Positions 1 to 6,726 of a DNA stretch of 17,273 nt are shown one piece after another; the stretch's first letter is position 1, and each line of letters starts with the position of its first letter. Origin of the DNA: Bacillota bacterium. Its GTDB lineage: Bacteria; Bacillota_A; Clostridia; Lachnospirales; Lachnospiraceae. Under the pieces are notes generated by a model, which saw only the letters and a list, made by a program, of their open reading frames with translations, was not told where the DNA came from and made no database searches. The stretch covers positions 1 to 17,273 of the forward strand of contig JAEZSL010000160.1 in the NCBI GenBank assembly GCA_023443925.1, written 5' to 3'. A program made the translations under genes and the position numbers.

Positions 1-2
1 AA

Positions 3-851
3 TGGATTGAACGATTAAACAGTGCTGTAAATTATATGGAAGAGAATCTGACCGGAACAATTAATTTAGAAGAAGCAGCAAAAATAGCATGCTGCGGAAC
101 CTATCATTTTCAAAGAATGTTTGCCTATATGGCAGATATACCCCTGTCGGAATACATTCGCCGAAGAAAAATGTCGCTGGCTGCTGTAGACTTGCAGTGC
201 GGTGAGGAAAAGGTTATTGATGTTTCATTAAAATATGGTTATGATTCGCCTACAGCATTTAATCGAGCTTTTAAAAGTGTACATGGAATTACACCTTCCG
301 AGGCAAAAAAGGAAGGTACCAGACTAAAAGCATATCCTCCAATCAGTTTCACTATAACAATAAAAGGAGACTGCGAAATGAATTACCGAATTATAAAAAA
401 AGATGCTTTTCGAATCATAGGAGTTTCAAAACCCCTTGAGAAAGAGATTGAGAAAAATTTTGAAATTGTACCGGGAATGTGGGCAGAGGCGTCCATAAGC
501 GGACTGATCCCAAAACTGGCGGCAATGATGGAGTGTGACCCGGTTGGACTGCTGGGAGTGAGCTCATGTAATGATAACGAGAACTGGAGATATTATATTG
601 CCGTTGCAAGCGGGAAAGCAGTGGAAGCTGATTTGGAGGAATATATTGTACCGGAAGCTTTGTGGGCTGTATTTTCAGGGGAAGGGAAAAATCATTCCAT
701 ACAGGAATTAGAAAAGAGAATTGTGACCGAATGGCTTCCTTCCTCCGGTTACGAATATGGAAATGCACCGGATATTGAGGTATATCTGAATGCAGATCCG
801 GAAAATGCAAAGTACGAGGTCTGGATACCGGTTGTAAAGAAGGTGAGTTAG
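3..851 (+). CDS. AraC-family regulator with GyrI-like effector-binding domain (5' end outside window)
   Basis: This is a transcriptional regulator with an N-terminal AraC-type double helix-turn-helix and a C-terminal GyrI-like ligand-binding domain. The frame is open to the left edge: codons from position 3 read WIERLNSAVNY just before the first internal ATG at 36. That is the usual opening of this family, so the true start lies one or a few codons upstream of the window. Family features seen are CGTYHFQRMFAYMA (first recognition helix), LSEYIRRRKMSLAA and YGYDSPTAFNRAFKSVHG (second HTH, ending with the SPSE-like 'GITPSEAK'). The C-terminal half, from about MNYRIIKKDAF at 378 to the stop, has the GyrI pattern, including EYIVPEALWAVF and a closing DIEVYLNAD...VWIPV. 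Such proteins usually respond to small amphipathic or cationic compounds. The next gene begins 3 nt after the stop, suggesting co-transcription. Confidence 0.9.
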   Translation, partial: WIERLNSAVNYMEENLTGTINLEEAAKIACCGTYHFQRMFAYMADIPLSEYIRRRKMSLAAVDLQCGEEKVIDVSLKYGYDSPTAFNRAFKSVHGITPSEAKKEGTRLKAYPPISFTITIKGDCEMNYRIIKKDAFRIIGVSKPLEKEIEKNFEIVPGMWAEASISGLIPKLAAMMECDPVGLLGVSSCNDNENWRYYIAVASGKAVEADLEEYIVPEALWAVFSGEGKNHSIQELEKRIVTEWLPSSGYEYGNAPDIEVYLNADPENAKYEVWIPVVKKVS

Positions 852-853
852 AA

Positions 854-1306
854 ATGGTACATTTGGTATATTGCGATAAGAAAGAGAAAGTCTTAGAAAA
901 GATTCTGGATGGCTCAAAAACTATGATAATCCGGGCGGCAGCAGGAAGAAAGATACCACATAGCCGTGTTTTTCAAGGGGAAAAGCTATATTTTATGGAA
1001 AAAGGTACGGCTAAAATTACCGCTTCGGCAACGGTTACGAAAGTCCAGAATTTTGTTAAATTAACGGAAGAACAGATTAATGTAACCCTTAATCAGTATC
1101 AGGAAAAACTTAACTTATCAAAGACACAGCAGGAACGCTGGCATAAAAAATGTATGTGCCTGATTGAATTTGAGGCGGTAGAGACAATTGCTCCTTTAGA
1201 CTTTGAACACCAGGGCAATATGGATGACTGGCTTATTCTTGAAAAGATCGAAGATGTTGTGGTTGGAACGAGTGTGCCGTATAATTATGATAAATCAAGA
1301 TTCTAA
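854..1306 (+). CDS. Conserved hypothetical protein, ASCH/PUA-like
   Basis: A 150-residue soluble protein with no signal peptide or membrane segment. The pattern MIIRAAAGRKIPHSRVF followed by GEKLYFMEKG resembles the small basic beta-barrel (ASCH/PUA-like) proteins of clostridia. In these a basic groove is thought to bind RNA or nucleotides, but that function is an inference and not shown here. A conserved-looking block RWHKKCMCLIEF and a C-terminal NMDDWLILEKIEDV are the other recognisable parts. The start ATG at 854 lies 2 nt after the upstream regulator's stop, with GGTGAG about 10 nt upstream, so translation is probably coupled to the AraC gene. The length is normal for this type of conserved protein. 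No catalytic motif is visible. Confidence 0.75.
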   Translation: MVHLVYCDKKEKVLEKILDGSKTMIIRAAAGRKIPHSRVFQGEKLYFMEKGTAKITASATVTKVQNFVKLTEEQINVTLNQYQEKLNLSKTQQERWHKKCMCLIEFEAVETIAPLDFEHQGNMDDWLILEKIEDVVVGTSVPYNYDKSRF

Positions 1307-1343
1307 GCAATAAGATATTAAGACATTTTATGGGGAGAAAGAT

Positions 1344-1653
1344 ATGAATGTTTTTAGAATAGCAGGAAGGTTATGGACGAATTGTTTACCCGTGACTGCC
1401 AGTTTTCCCTGGCAACGGCAAAGGATAATATACCGTCTGTCAGAGTTGTAGATACTTATTATGATAATCAGTGTTTTTATCTGGTAACCTATGGTACTTC
1501 AAAAAAAGTAAAGGAATTGGAGCATAATAAACATATTTCCTTATGTAATAAGCTGTATAATTTCAGCGGTTTTGCCTATAACATTGGATGGATTTTCTGG
1601 CGGAGGAAGCAGAGGAATTTCCTTTTGAATTTGATATTGTTGTTGAGGAATAA
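1344..1653 (+). pseudogene. Pyridoxamine 5'-phosphate oxidase-like (FMN-binding split barrel) pseudogene
   Basis: The remains of a flavin-binding split-barrel protein in three pieces. A good ribosome site (GGGGAG) precedes ATG 1344, which reads MNVFRIAGRL and then goes out of frame. The natural continuation MDELFTRDCQFSLATA starts at 1373 in another frame, as if one A were lost where the two codons share a base. This second piece runs through the family-typical PSVRVVDTYYDN, YGTSKKVKELE and SGFAYNIG. At about 1588-1591 the frame changes again: the third frame reads DFLAEEAEEFPFEFDIVVEE and stops at 1651-1653. That is the expected C-terminus of the family, so roughly 50 codons between these pieces appear deleted. 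Read in one frame, the middle piece gives a 95-residue product with a meaningless tail ending at 1660. Very probably non-functional. Confidence 0.8.
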
Positions 1654-1687
1654 GACTTAAATTATAAAAGGTTTCAGGGGGGATTGT

Positions 1688-2662
1688 ATGGAGGAGAGTA
1701 TCAGGGCAGATTTGAAAGCTAGTTACGGGTTAACATGTGATGAGATTACACCTGTAACCGGGGGATGGTTAAATCAAAAATGGAAGATTACCGCCGGTAA
1801 ACACCATGTATTGGTGAAACAATTCAGCAATAAGCGGTTTAGCAGAGAGAAGATAGAGCTGATTGAAGCTGCCATGCAGCGGCAGATTATACTTGAAAAA
1901 AAGGGCGTTCCCTGTCCGTATATCTGGAAGTGCGGAGAAAACGCCATTCGCTGGCTGGATAATGAAACCTCCTATATGGTTATGGATTTTCTGCCGGGGA
2001 AGATAGAAAGTCCTGCCACAATCACATTAAAGCAGATGCATAGCCTTGGCAGTGCCTGCGGCTTCATGCACAAAGCTTTTTCACAACTGCCTGCCCGTTC
2101 GGTAAATGGCTTTCCTATTAACAACCGGGAAGTAATTGATTCGTTGTGGGACAACTTTCATACCCGCAGAAAGGCAATTCTCCAGGCAGAAGCTGATTCA
2201 CCCGGTGAATATCAAAAAGCGGTGCTTGCGCTGGAACCTATATTAAAACAGCTTACAAGTGAGTTTTTTGATAAACTGCCCCAGGGAATTGCACATGAAG
2301 ATTTTGCTCCTGATAATATCTTGTTCGATGCAGAGGGGGTATCTGCCATTCTTGATTTCGACCGCAATCATTACAGTTATCTTTGGCATGACATCGGAAG
2401 GTCAATCTTATCTTTTGCATTAATGGATAAACGGCTGAATATGGAAAGAATATCTGCTTTTCTTGAAGGGTACTCACGGCATTTACCCCTGAATTTGACT
2501 GATATAGCAGATGCTTTGCGGCTTTCCTGGTGTATTGAAGTACCGTGGTGGATACAGCCCGAATTCTTTCAGAATAACCGTGAAAAAGTAGCACGCTTTA
2601 AAGATGAAGTACTTTGGTTGACTGAGAATTGGTTTGAGCTGGACGCCTTACTATGTTCCTGA
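1688..2662 (+). CDS. APH-fold phosphotransferase
   Basis: A 324-residue kinase-like protein of the aminoglycoside phosphotransferase/choline kinase/CotS group. It would transfer the ATP gamma-phosphate to a small-molecule hydroxyl; the substrate cannot be told. Visible motifs are the nucleotide-lobe lysine region (HVLVKQF, about residues 40-46), the hinge-like YMVMDFLPGK, the catalytic loop HEDFAPDN (H203, D205, N210) and the metal-binding DFD at 223-225. The common HGD is HED here, which still keeps the catalytic Asp. The length fits the family. ATG 1688 follows a strong AGGGGGG ribosome site. It stands alone after the broken PPOX gene and is followed by a hairpin at 2742-2776. An antibiotic-resistance role is possible, but a homoserine-kinase-like or spore-coat (CotS) role is equally consistent. 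Confidence 0.82.
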   Translation: MEESIRADLKASYGLTCDEITPVTGGWLNQKWKITAGKHHVLVKQFSNKRFSREKIELIEAAMQRQIILEKKGVPCPYIWKCGENAIRWLDNETSYMVMDFLPGKIESPATITLKQMHSLGSACGFMHKAFSQLPARSVNGFPINNREVIDSLWDNFHTRRKAILQAEADSPGEYQKAVLALEPILKQLTSEFFDKLPQGIAHEDFAPDNILFDAEGVSAILDFDRNHYSYLWHDIGRSILSFALMDKRLNMERISAFLEGYSRHLPLNLTDIADALRLSWCIEVPWWIQPEFFQNNREKVARFKDEVLWLTENWFELDALLCS

Positions 2663-2741
2663 TAAGCATTTCCCTTTATGCTGTTTACAATAGTAGTTTT
2701 ATCAGCGTTTTATAATTAACCGGATTATTGATTTGAGCAAG

Positions 2742-2776
2742 ACCGCAGAGTTGTTTGTTTTAAGAAGCTCTGCGGT
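2742..2776. terminator. Hairpin between convergent genes, possible bidirectional terminator
   Basis: ACCGCAGAG (2742-2750) pairs perfectly with CTCTGCGGT (2768-2776) across a 17-nt loop. It lies between the kinase gene and the oppositely oriented polymerase operon. The T-tract is poor on both strands (GGTTTAATC on plus), so termination efficiency is uncertain. Confidence 0.5.
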
Positions 2777-2887
2777 TTAATCTGCAATATTTTATAAGAC
2801 TGTCCGTGATGAGGATTAAAGCATAGTGGAGTTTATTGAATTACCTTTCGCATCAGTCAATAGGCTGTCTTTTGGAATTTGCAGACA

Positions 2888-3142
2888 TCAGAGCTTAACT
2901 AAAACCCATTTGTGGGAATCGCAATAAAACCGAAGCCGTATCTCTCTTGGCTGATTATTATATACAATGGAACAGACAAAGAGAAGGGCGTTTAAACCGG
3001 AATATTTCTCCGTTTCTCTGCCTCGGATTCCATCAATCTTATAAACTTGAAGAGCGTGATTTTCATCTTCCAGTCTTACGTAAACCGGCTTAACTTCACC
3101 CATTGGATTAAAAGCGGCCATAACATCAATACCGGGATTCAT
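2888..3142 (-). CDS. Small conserved protein coupled to the Y-family polymerase
   Basis: An 84-residue protein without signal peptide or membrane helix, and with no named domain that I recognise. The N-terminal half (VMAAFNPMGEVKPVYVRLED) suggests a small beta-rich fold, and the end reads RFYCDSHKWVLVKL. Its ATG overlaps the TGA of the polymerase gene by 4 nt (ATGA, 3139-3142), and an AGAGGTG ribosome site lies about 9 nt upstream inside the polymerase gene, so the two are almost certainly co-transcribed and translationally coupled. From memory, similar small proteins follow Y-family polymerases in other clostridia, which would suggest a polymerase accessory role. It lacks the features of YolD, the better-known small partner of such polymerases. 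Confidence 0.75.
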   Translation of the reverse strand: MNPGIDVMAAFNPMGEVKPVYVRLEDENHALQVYKIDGIRGRETEKYSGLNALLFVCSIVYNNQPREIRLRFYCDSHKWVLVKL

Positions 3143-4407
3143 TTATAATACACCTCTTCTCCTTCAGGTCTGAATTTTTCCTTGCTGATGCCTCCGCTCA
3201 TGTGATCAATCTGGCGGAGACCATTTAAATAAGCTGCTCTCATAACGGCATTTTCACCATAACGAAACCGTATATTATCGATGGCTCTGTCAAGTTTCTC
3301 ATACTTTTCATATTTATCCATTGTAAATAAATCAAGCTGGCGGACATGGTCATTTTCAATCACTCTGCTGGAATGGATGCCCAGCTTTCGTATGGGAGTA
3401 CCGTCCCATAACTCATCAAATAACCGGCAGGCAGCCTGATGAACTTCGTTGGTGATATTTGTTGCCGTAAACAAAGTCATCTGATGAGAAATATATCGAA
3501 ATTCAAAATCCACGATGCTTACCGATATGACAGAGGCAATCATGTTATCTTTCCGCAGCCTTGTGCATACGGTTTCCGCCAGGGAAAGCAGTACTAATTT
3601 TGCCACCGCCGCGCTTTCAACATCAAAAGCAATTGTTGTGGAATTGCCGTATCCCTTATTGGCAGGAGGAAGGGGCTCCACGACAGACACATCAATTCCG
3701 TTGGCAAAGCACCAGATAACTTCTCCGTGGGATTTTAAGTGAGCTCTTAGCATGTTAACATCTGCCTTCGCTAATTCTCCAATGGTCTGAATTCCTAATT
3801 TTAATAAGGATTTTGTTGTTGCCCGGCCGACATAGAACAGTTCGGAAACCGGCAGACGCCACATCTTTTCGATTTCATTGGGAAACAAGGTATGGACTAA
3901 ATTGGGCTTCTTAAAATCTCCCGCCATTTTGGCCAGTAATTTGTTACTTGAAATACCGACATTAACCGTAAATCCTAATTCTCTGTGGATTCGGTCTTTT
4001 ATCACCGTAGCGGCTACAACCGGGGTGCCAAATAGATATTCGCTTCCCGTCATATCGCAATAAGCTTCATCCACACTGTACTGCTCTACGCAGGAGGAGT
4101 ATTCTTTTAATATTTCAATAAAAGCCTTTGATGATTTTTCATATAAATCATAATGAGGTTTTACTAACTTTAAATCAGGACATTTATTTAAAGCTTCCCT
4201 TATGGATTCTCCGGTCTGTATTTTATACCTTTTGGCAGGCTGTGATTTAGCCAGTATAATTCCGTGTCTTTTCTCCGCATCTCCGCCTACTGCGGAGGGG
4301 ATTTCGCGTAAATCAAGGGTTTCACCAAGGATTTTCATTCTGTATACAGCTTCCCAGCATAGAAAAGCTGAGTTAACATCTACATGAAATATAATTTTAT
4401 CGAACAT
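3139..4407 (-). CDS. Y-family (DinB/UmuC-type) translesion DNA polymerase
   Basis: A 422-residue error-prone polymerase for DNA lesion bypass. The palm begins HVDVNSAFL, with metal ligand D10. The second catalytic motif is YSVDEAYCDMTG (D113, E114). FTVNVGISSNKLLAKMAGDFKKPN is the typical late-palm block. A helix-hairpin-helix thumb lies near 184-240 (LPVSELFYVGRATTKSLLKLG), followed by the little-finger domain. A beta-clamp-binding peptide QLDLF sits at 357-361, linking it to the replisome clamp. The start ATG has GGAGG 7 nt upstream. Expression is likely SOS-controlled, because the near-consensus promoter carries a LexA-type box in its spacer. It is followed by an overlapping 84-codon gene. 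It belongs to the clostridial DinB/ImuB-like group with GGDAEKRHGIILAKS; an exact assignment as Pol IV or UmuC-like is not made. Confidence 0.95.
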   Translation of the reverse strand: MFDKIIFHVDVNSAFLCWEAVYRMKILGETLDLREIPSAVGGDAEKRHGIILAKSQPAKRYKIQTGESIREALNKCPDLKLVKPHYDLYEKSSKAFIEILKEYSSCVEQYSVDEAYCDMTGSEYLFGTPVVAATVIKDRIHRELGFTVNVGISSNKLLAKMAGDFKKPNLVHTLFPNEIEKMWRLPVSELFYVGRATTKSLLKLGIQTIGELAKADVNMLRAHLKSHGEVIWCFANGIDVSVVEPLPPANKGYGNSTTIAFDVESAAVAKLVLLSLAETVCTRLRKDNMIASVISVSIVDFEFRYISHQMTLFTATNITNEVHQAACRLFDELWDGTPIRKLGIHSSRVIENDHVRQLDLFTMDKYEKYEKLDRAIDNIRFRYGENAVMRAAYLNGLRQIDHMSGGISKEKFRPEGEEVYYK

Positions 4408-4414
4408 ACGTTTA
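4401..4414 (-). promoter_or_regulatory. Second SOS-box-like palindrome overlapping the polymerase start codon
   Basis: The plus strand reads CGAACATACGTTTA, again GAAC-N4-GTTT, covering the initiation codon. It is 35 bp from the spacer box. It may be a second LexA operator or chance, because part of it encodes the first residues of the polymerase. Confidence 0.35.
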
Positions 4415-4428
4415 CCTCCATTGATGCA

Positions 4429-4457
4429 ATTATAACAAACAAACGTTCTGGTGTAAA
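4429..4457 (-). promoter_or_regulatory. Sigma-A promoter of the Y-family polymerase operon
   Basis: On the minus strand, TTTACA (4452-4457) is followed by a 17-nt spacer and TATAAT (4429-4434). A TG one base upstream makes it an extended -10 (TGTTATAAT). Transcription would start near 4422, 15 nt before the start codon, just upstream of the GGAGG ribosome site. Confidence 0.8.
4436..4449 (-). promoter_or_regulatory. Putative LexA (SOS) box inside the polymerase promoter
   Basis: The minus strand reads AGAACGTTTGTTTG, which fits the Firmicute LexA/DinR half-site pattern GAAC-N4-GTTY. It lies entirely within the 17-nt spacer between -35 and -10, where bound LexA would block RNA polymerase. The regulated product, a translesion polymerase, is a classic SOS gene. 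Confidence 0.65.
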
Positions 4458-4617
4458 CAAGTAATATATGTAAAAATTAATACAAAATAATACAAAAAAG
4501 CTTATAAAATCTTAAAGATTAGTTTAAAAGAAAGAAACTATATTTAAAAAATCCATATCAGTCAACTGTTTCTATCTAATTCCACGCCTGGTTGAAAAAA
4601 ACTAAACGGTAATGTTA

Positions 4618-4663
4618 TTGAGCTCTATTGCGCAAGTGTTATAATAAAATTGTAAAAGAGCTC
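4618..4663 (+). promoter_or_regulatory. Promoter of the XRE-type gene with two flanking GAGCTC palindromes
   Basis: TTGAGC (4618-4623), a 16-nt spacer and TATAAT (4640-4645) form a good sigma-A promoter. GAGCTC occurs at 4620-4625, overlapping the -35, and at 4658-4663, just past the expected start of transcription. The two are 38 bp apart centre to centre. A pair like this around a promoter of an HTH gene would suit autoregulation, but binding is inferred. Confidence 0.55.
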
Positions 4664-4695
4664 TTTACGGATTAAATATAAGGAGGATATACAAA

Positions 4696-5223
4696 GTGGT
4701 ATCAATTGGCGAGAAGATCAGGTATTTACGAAAACAAAAGAACGTAACACAGGAAGAACTGGCAGCAGTACTGCATATATCGTTCCAGGCCGTAAGCAAG
4801 TGGGAAAATGGTATGTCTCAGCCGGATATAGCTATGATTCCGGTTATTGCCAATTATTTTGGAGTAACGATTGATGAGTTATTTGGATACAAACTAAATG
4901 CAATGACATACAAAGAACAGTTTATTCAGTTTATGGTTAATAATGGGGCCTTAAAGTTTAAGCTGGAAAATTCTGAACTGGGAAAAGTTCCGGAATTTTC
5001 TATTAATACGGAGCGGTTTGATACGAATGCTCAGGTTTGGAAGATAGGCCGCTTTTTTGCCGACTGCATTCGGGAAAATAATATTGAGCTTGATACTTTG
5101 ATGGGATTAGCTTATCATGGAATTGCTTTTTCGGCGGCAACCGGTATGGCATTATTTGATAAATACGGAATTACGGTAAATTGTTGCTATGCTAAATTTA
5201 AAACCGGAAGCGAACTATTTTAA
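4696..5223 (+). CDS. XRE-type HTH protein fused to a truncated orotate-phosphoribosyltransferase-like domain
   Basis: A 175-residue protein from a GTG start with AGGAGG 9 nt upstream. Residues 1-63 are a standard Cro/C1-type helix-turn-helix (IRYLRKQKNVTQEEL, SFQAVSKWENG, YFGVTIDELFGY). From residue 70 the sequence changes to one that resembles the N-terminal half of clostridial PyrE. MTYKEQFIQFMVNNGALKF matches the PyrE opening, FSINTERF stands where PyrE has YFINTGNF, and GLAYHGIAFSAATGMALFDKYG stands for GPAYKGIPLAAATA. The protein stops at VNCCYAKFKTGSELF, before the PRPP-binding DxxTTAG motif. Lysines that bind substrate in PyrE appear replaced (SELGK for the KSG block; AYH for AYK). It is therefore not a working transferase. 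It is either a regulator with a retired enzyme domain as sensor, comparable in idea to PurR, or the truncated remnant of a longer fusion. Confidence 0.8.
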   Translation: MVSIGEKIRYLRKQKNVTQEELAAVLHISFQAVSKWENGMSQPDIAMIPVIANYFGVTIDELFGYKLNAMTYKEQFIQFMVNNGALKFKLENSELGKVPEFSINTERFDTNAQVWKIGRFFADCIRENNIELDTLMGLAYHGIAFSAATGMALFDKYGITVNCCYAKFKTGSELF

Positions 5224-5357
5224 TAAAATAGATTAATCGTTTACTTATTGGAATAAAAAGGTAGAGATAATTGGTTTATGGTAGTATAATAGGGGTACTT
5301 GGTTTAAAGATGTTGATAACAGTGAAGCATACATAATTGTTTAGGGGAGAGGTTATT

Positions 5358-6110
5358 ATGACAGGTAAAACTTTTGAACAAATTGGATTGGACCGTTCTT
5401 TGCCTCATATTGGCGTAATAATGGAGAAATATGATACAAAAGATTATCCGAAGGCCGATCTGCCTCCAGGTTATCGTTTTTCACAATATAAGCCAGGCTT
5501 TGAAAAACAATGGGCAAATTTGCAGTATGAAGTGGAAGAAACGGATACTCTGGAAGAAGCGGAACTGGTATTTAAGAGTGAGTTTTTAGATGGAAATAGT
5601 ATGGATTGGATAAACAGAGAAAAGAATCATTCGGAAACCAACGAGATTGAAGCTGCTTTATTCTATACACAAATGTGTGAAAGAATGGTATTTATCGTTG
5701 ATGACGGAGATACGGTGGTTGGGACAGGCTGTGTCTGGGGCGGTAAGATGTTTGGGGAAGAACTGCCAAGATTACACTGGGTTGCAGTTTCACCGGAGCA
5801 TCAAGGAAAAGGAATAGCAAAAGCACTGGTATCAAAACTATTAGATATTTATAATGAACTTGGTTACAGCGGATATATCTATTTAACCTCACAGACCTGG
5901 AGTTATAAAGCAATCAATATCTATATGAAATTCGGTTTTAAGCCATACTTAGGTGAAAAGCCCCAAAGCTGGACCTCCGTAAATTTAACCTCCGGTAATT
6001 TTGAACCTTGGGATTACAAAGAAAAAAATATTGAAGCCTGGGATATGATATATTCAAAAATTAATTTATATCAGGAAGAAACTAAAAGTTGCCTTAATTG
6101 CCTGTTGTAA
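5358..6110 (+). CDS. GNAT-family N-acetyltransferase
   Basis: A 250-residue acetyl-CoA-dependent acyltransferase; the substrate is unknown. The C-terminal half carries the GNAT core: LHWVAVSPEHQGKGIAKAL, with acetyl-CoA pyrophosphate loop Q149-GKGIA, then YIYLTSQTWSYKAINIYMKFGFKPYLG, which is the usual motif B with the Tyr-x-x-x-GF ending. The N-terminal part (residues 35-110) is longer than in minimal GNATs and includes PPGYRFSQYKPGFEKQW, typical of the clostridial members that act on small molecules. ATG 5358 is chosen over a TTG at 5337 because GGGGAGAGG lies 5 nt upstream of it. TATAAT at 5285-5290 could be its -10, but no good -35 is seen. The gene appears monocistronic. Confidence 0.85.
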   Translation: MTGKTFEQIGLDRSLPHIGVIMEKYDTKDYPKADLPPGYRFSQYKPGFEKQWANLQYEVEETDTLEEAELVFKSEFLDGNSMDWINREKNHSETNEIEAALFYTQMCERMVFIVDDGDTVVGTGCVWGGKMFGEELPRLHWVAVSPEHQGKGIAKALVSKLLDIYNELGYSGYIYLTSQTWSYKAINIYMKFGFKPYLGEKPQSWTSVNLTSGNFEPWDYKEKNIEAWDMIYSKINLYQEETKSCLNCLL

Positions 6111-6243
6111 TGATGGAACAAGGCCTGTATTATTTAAAATTGAGAGACTTGAAGCAGAAGAATGAGGTATTGGAAATAATACATATTAGTTTTTAGTTAA
6201 GAAATTACGCTGGTGTTAAAGTTGAAATGGTGAGGAAGAGACA

Positions 6244-6600
6244 ATGCAGAAAATAAAAAGATTATTCTGTGCAGTTATCATAACTGTACTGGTAGTATGT
6301 ATTTTTATTAGTTTTATCCCTGTTCGCTGGGAAATGTATGTTTGCGGCGGCAGTTATACATCGGATATTTATAATAAATATATTGGTGATTTGGTGCCGC
6401 TTTATGCAGATAATCATAAGGAATATACAGCGGTGGCAGCGGAGACATTAAGCAATTATGAGATAACTTGGAAAGGCAGAAAATTATATCTTGATGTAGA
6501 GCTGGAGGTCGTTGGCAAGGACGGAAGTAAAGGTACGGTTATTTCTGAATTTACCGGCACACGTTTTTGGATAAAACATTATTCCTGGAAAGAACAGTAA
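6244..6600 (+). CDS. Small membrane-anchored or exported protein of unknown function
   Basis: A 118-residue protein. Residues 1-26 form a basic start plus hydrophobic segment (KIKRLFCAVIITVLVVCIFISF), a signal peptide or N-terminal anchor with no clear lipobox. The remainder, about 90 residues, would lie outside the membrane and is beta-rich in character (YEITWKGRKLYLDVELEVV, GTVISEFTGTRFWIKHYSW). I do not recognise a family. A GAGGAAG ribosome site lies 7 nt upstream of the ATG. The 133 nt upstream and 117 nt downstream separate it from both neighbours, so it is likely its own transcription unit. Confidence 0.65.
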   Translation: MQKIKRLFCAVIITVLVVCIFISFIPVRWEMYVCGGSYTSDIYNKYIGDLVPLYADNHKEYTAVAAETLSNYEITWKGRKLYLDVELEVVGKDGSKGTVISEFTGTRFWIKHYSWKEQ

Positions 6601-6667
6601 ATCTGCCTATGAAGAATGGTATAGAGTTTTATGAGTGTAATAATTTATTTTATCAGAATTATAAATA

Positions 6668-6697
6668 TTGAAAGAATTAAGTCCCGAGGCATATAAT
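6668..6697 (+). promoter_or_regulatory. Promoter of the LysM-GH18 gene
   Basis: TTGAAA (6668-6673), an 18-nt spacer and TATAAT (6692-6697) lie 30 nt before the ATG. The -10 reads GCATATAAT in context, which also resembles a sporulation sigma-E -10 (CATAnnnT), but no sigma-E -35 sits at the right distance, so a vegetative promoter is favoured. Confidence 0.55.
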
Positions 6698-6726
6698 GTA
6701 ATAAATATTGGTTTAAGGTGTACTTA

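Noticed and set aside
2790..2880. Long stem with AAGAC/GTCTT and TGATG/CATCA pairs, as a structured RNA
   Set aside because: The pairs are short, interrupted and unevenly spaced; no riboswitch or known RNA pattern was recognised and the region ends at a convergent gene.
3515..4387. Plus-strand ORFs opposite the polymerase gene
   Set aside because: They are shadows of a well-supported minus-strand gene, have no ribosome sites and resemble no protein family.
5285..5290. TATAAT as a full promoter for the GNAT gene
   Set aside because: No acceptable -35 lies at 16-18 nt upstream and there is no extended -10, so it was not listed as a separate feature.
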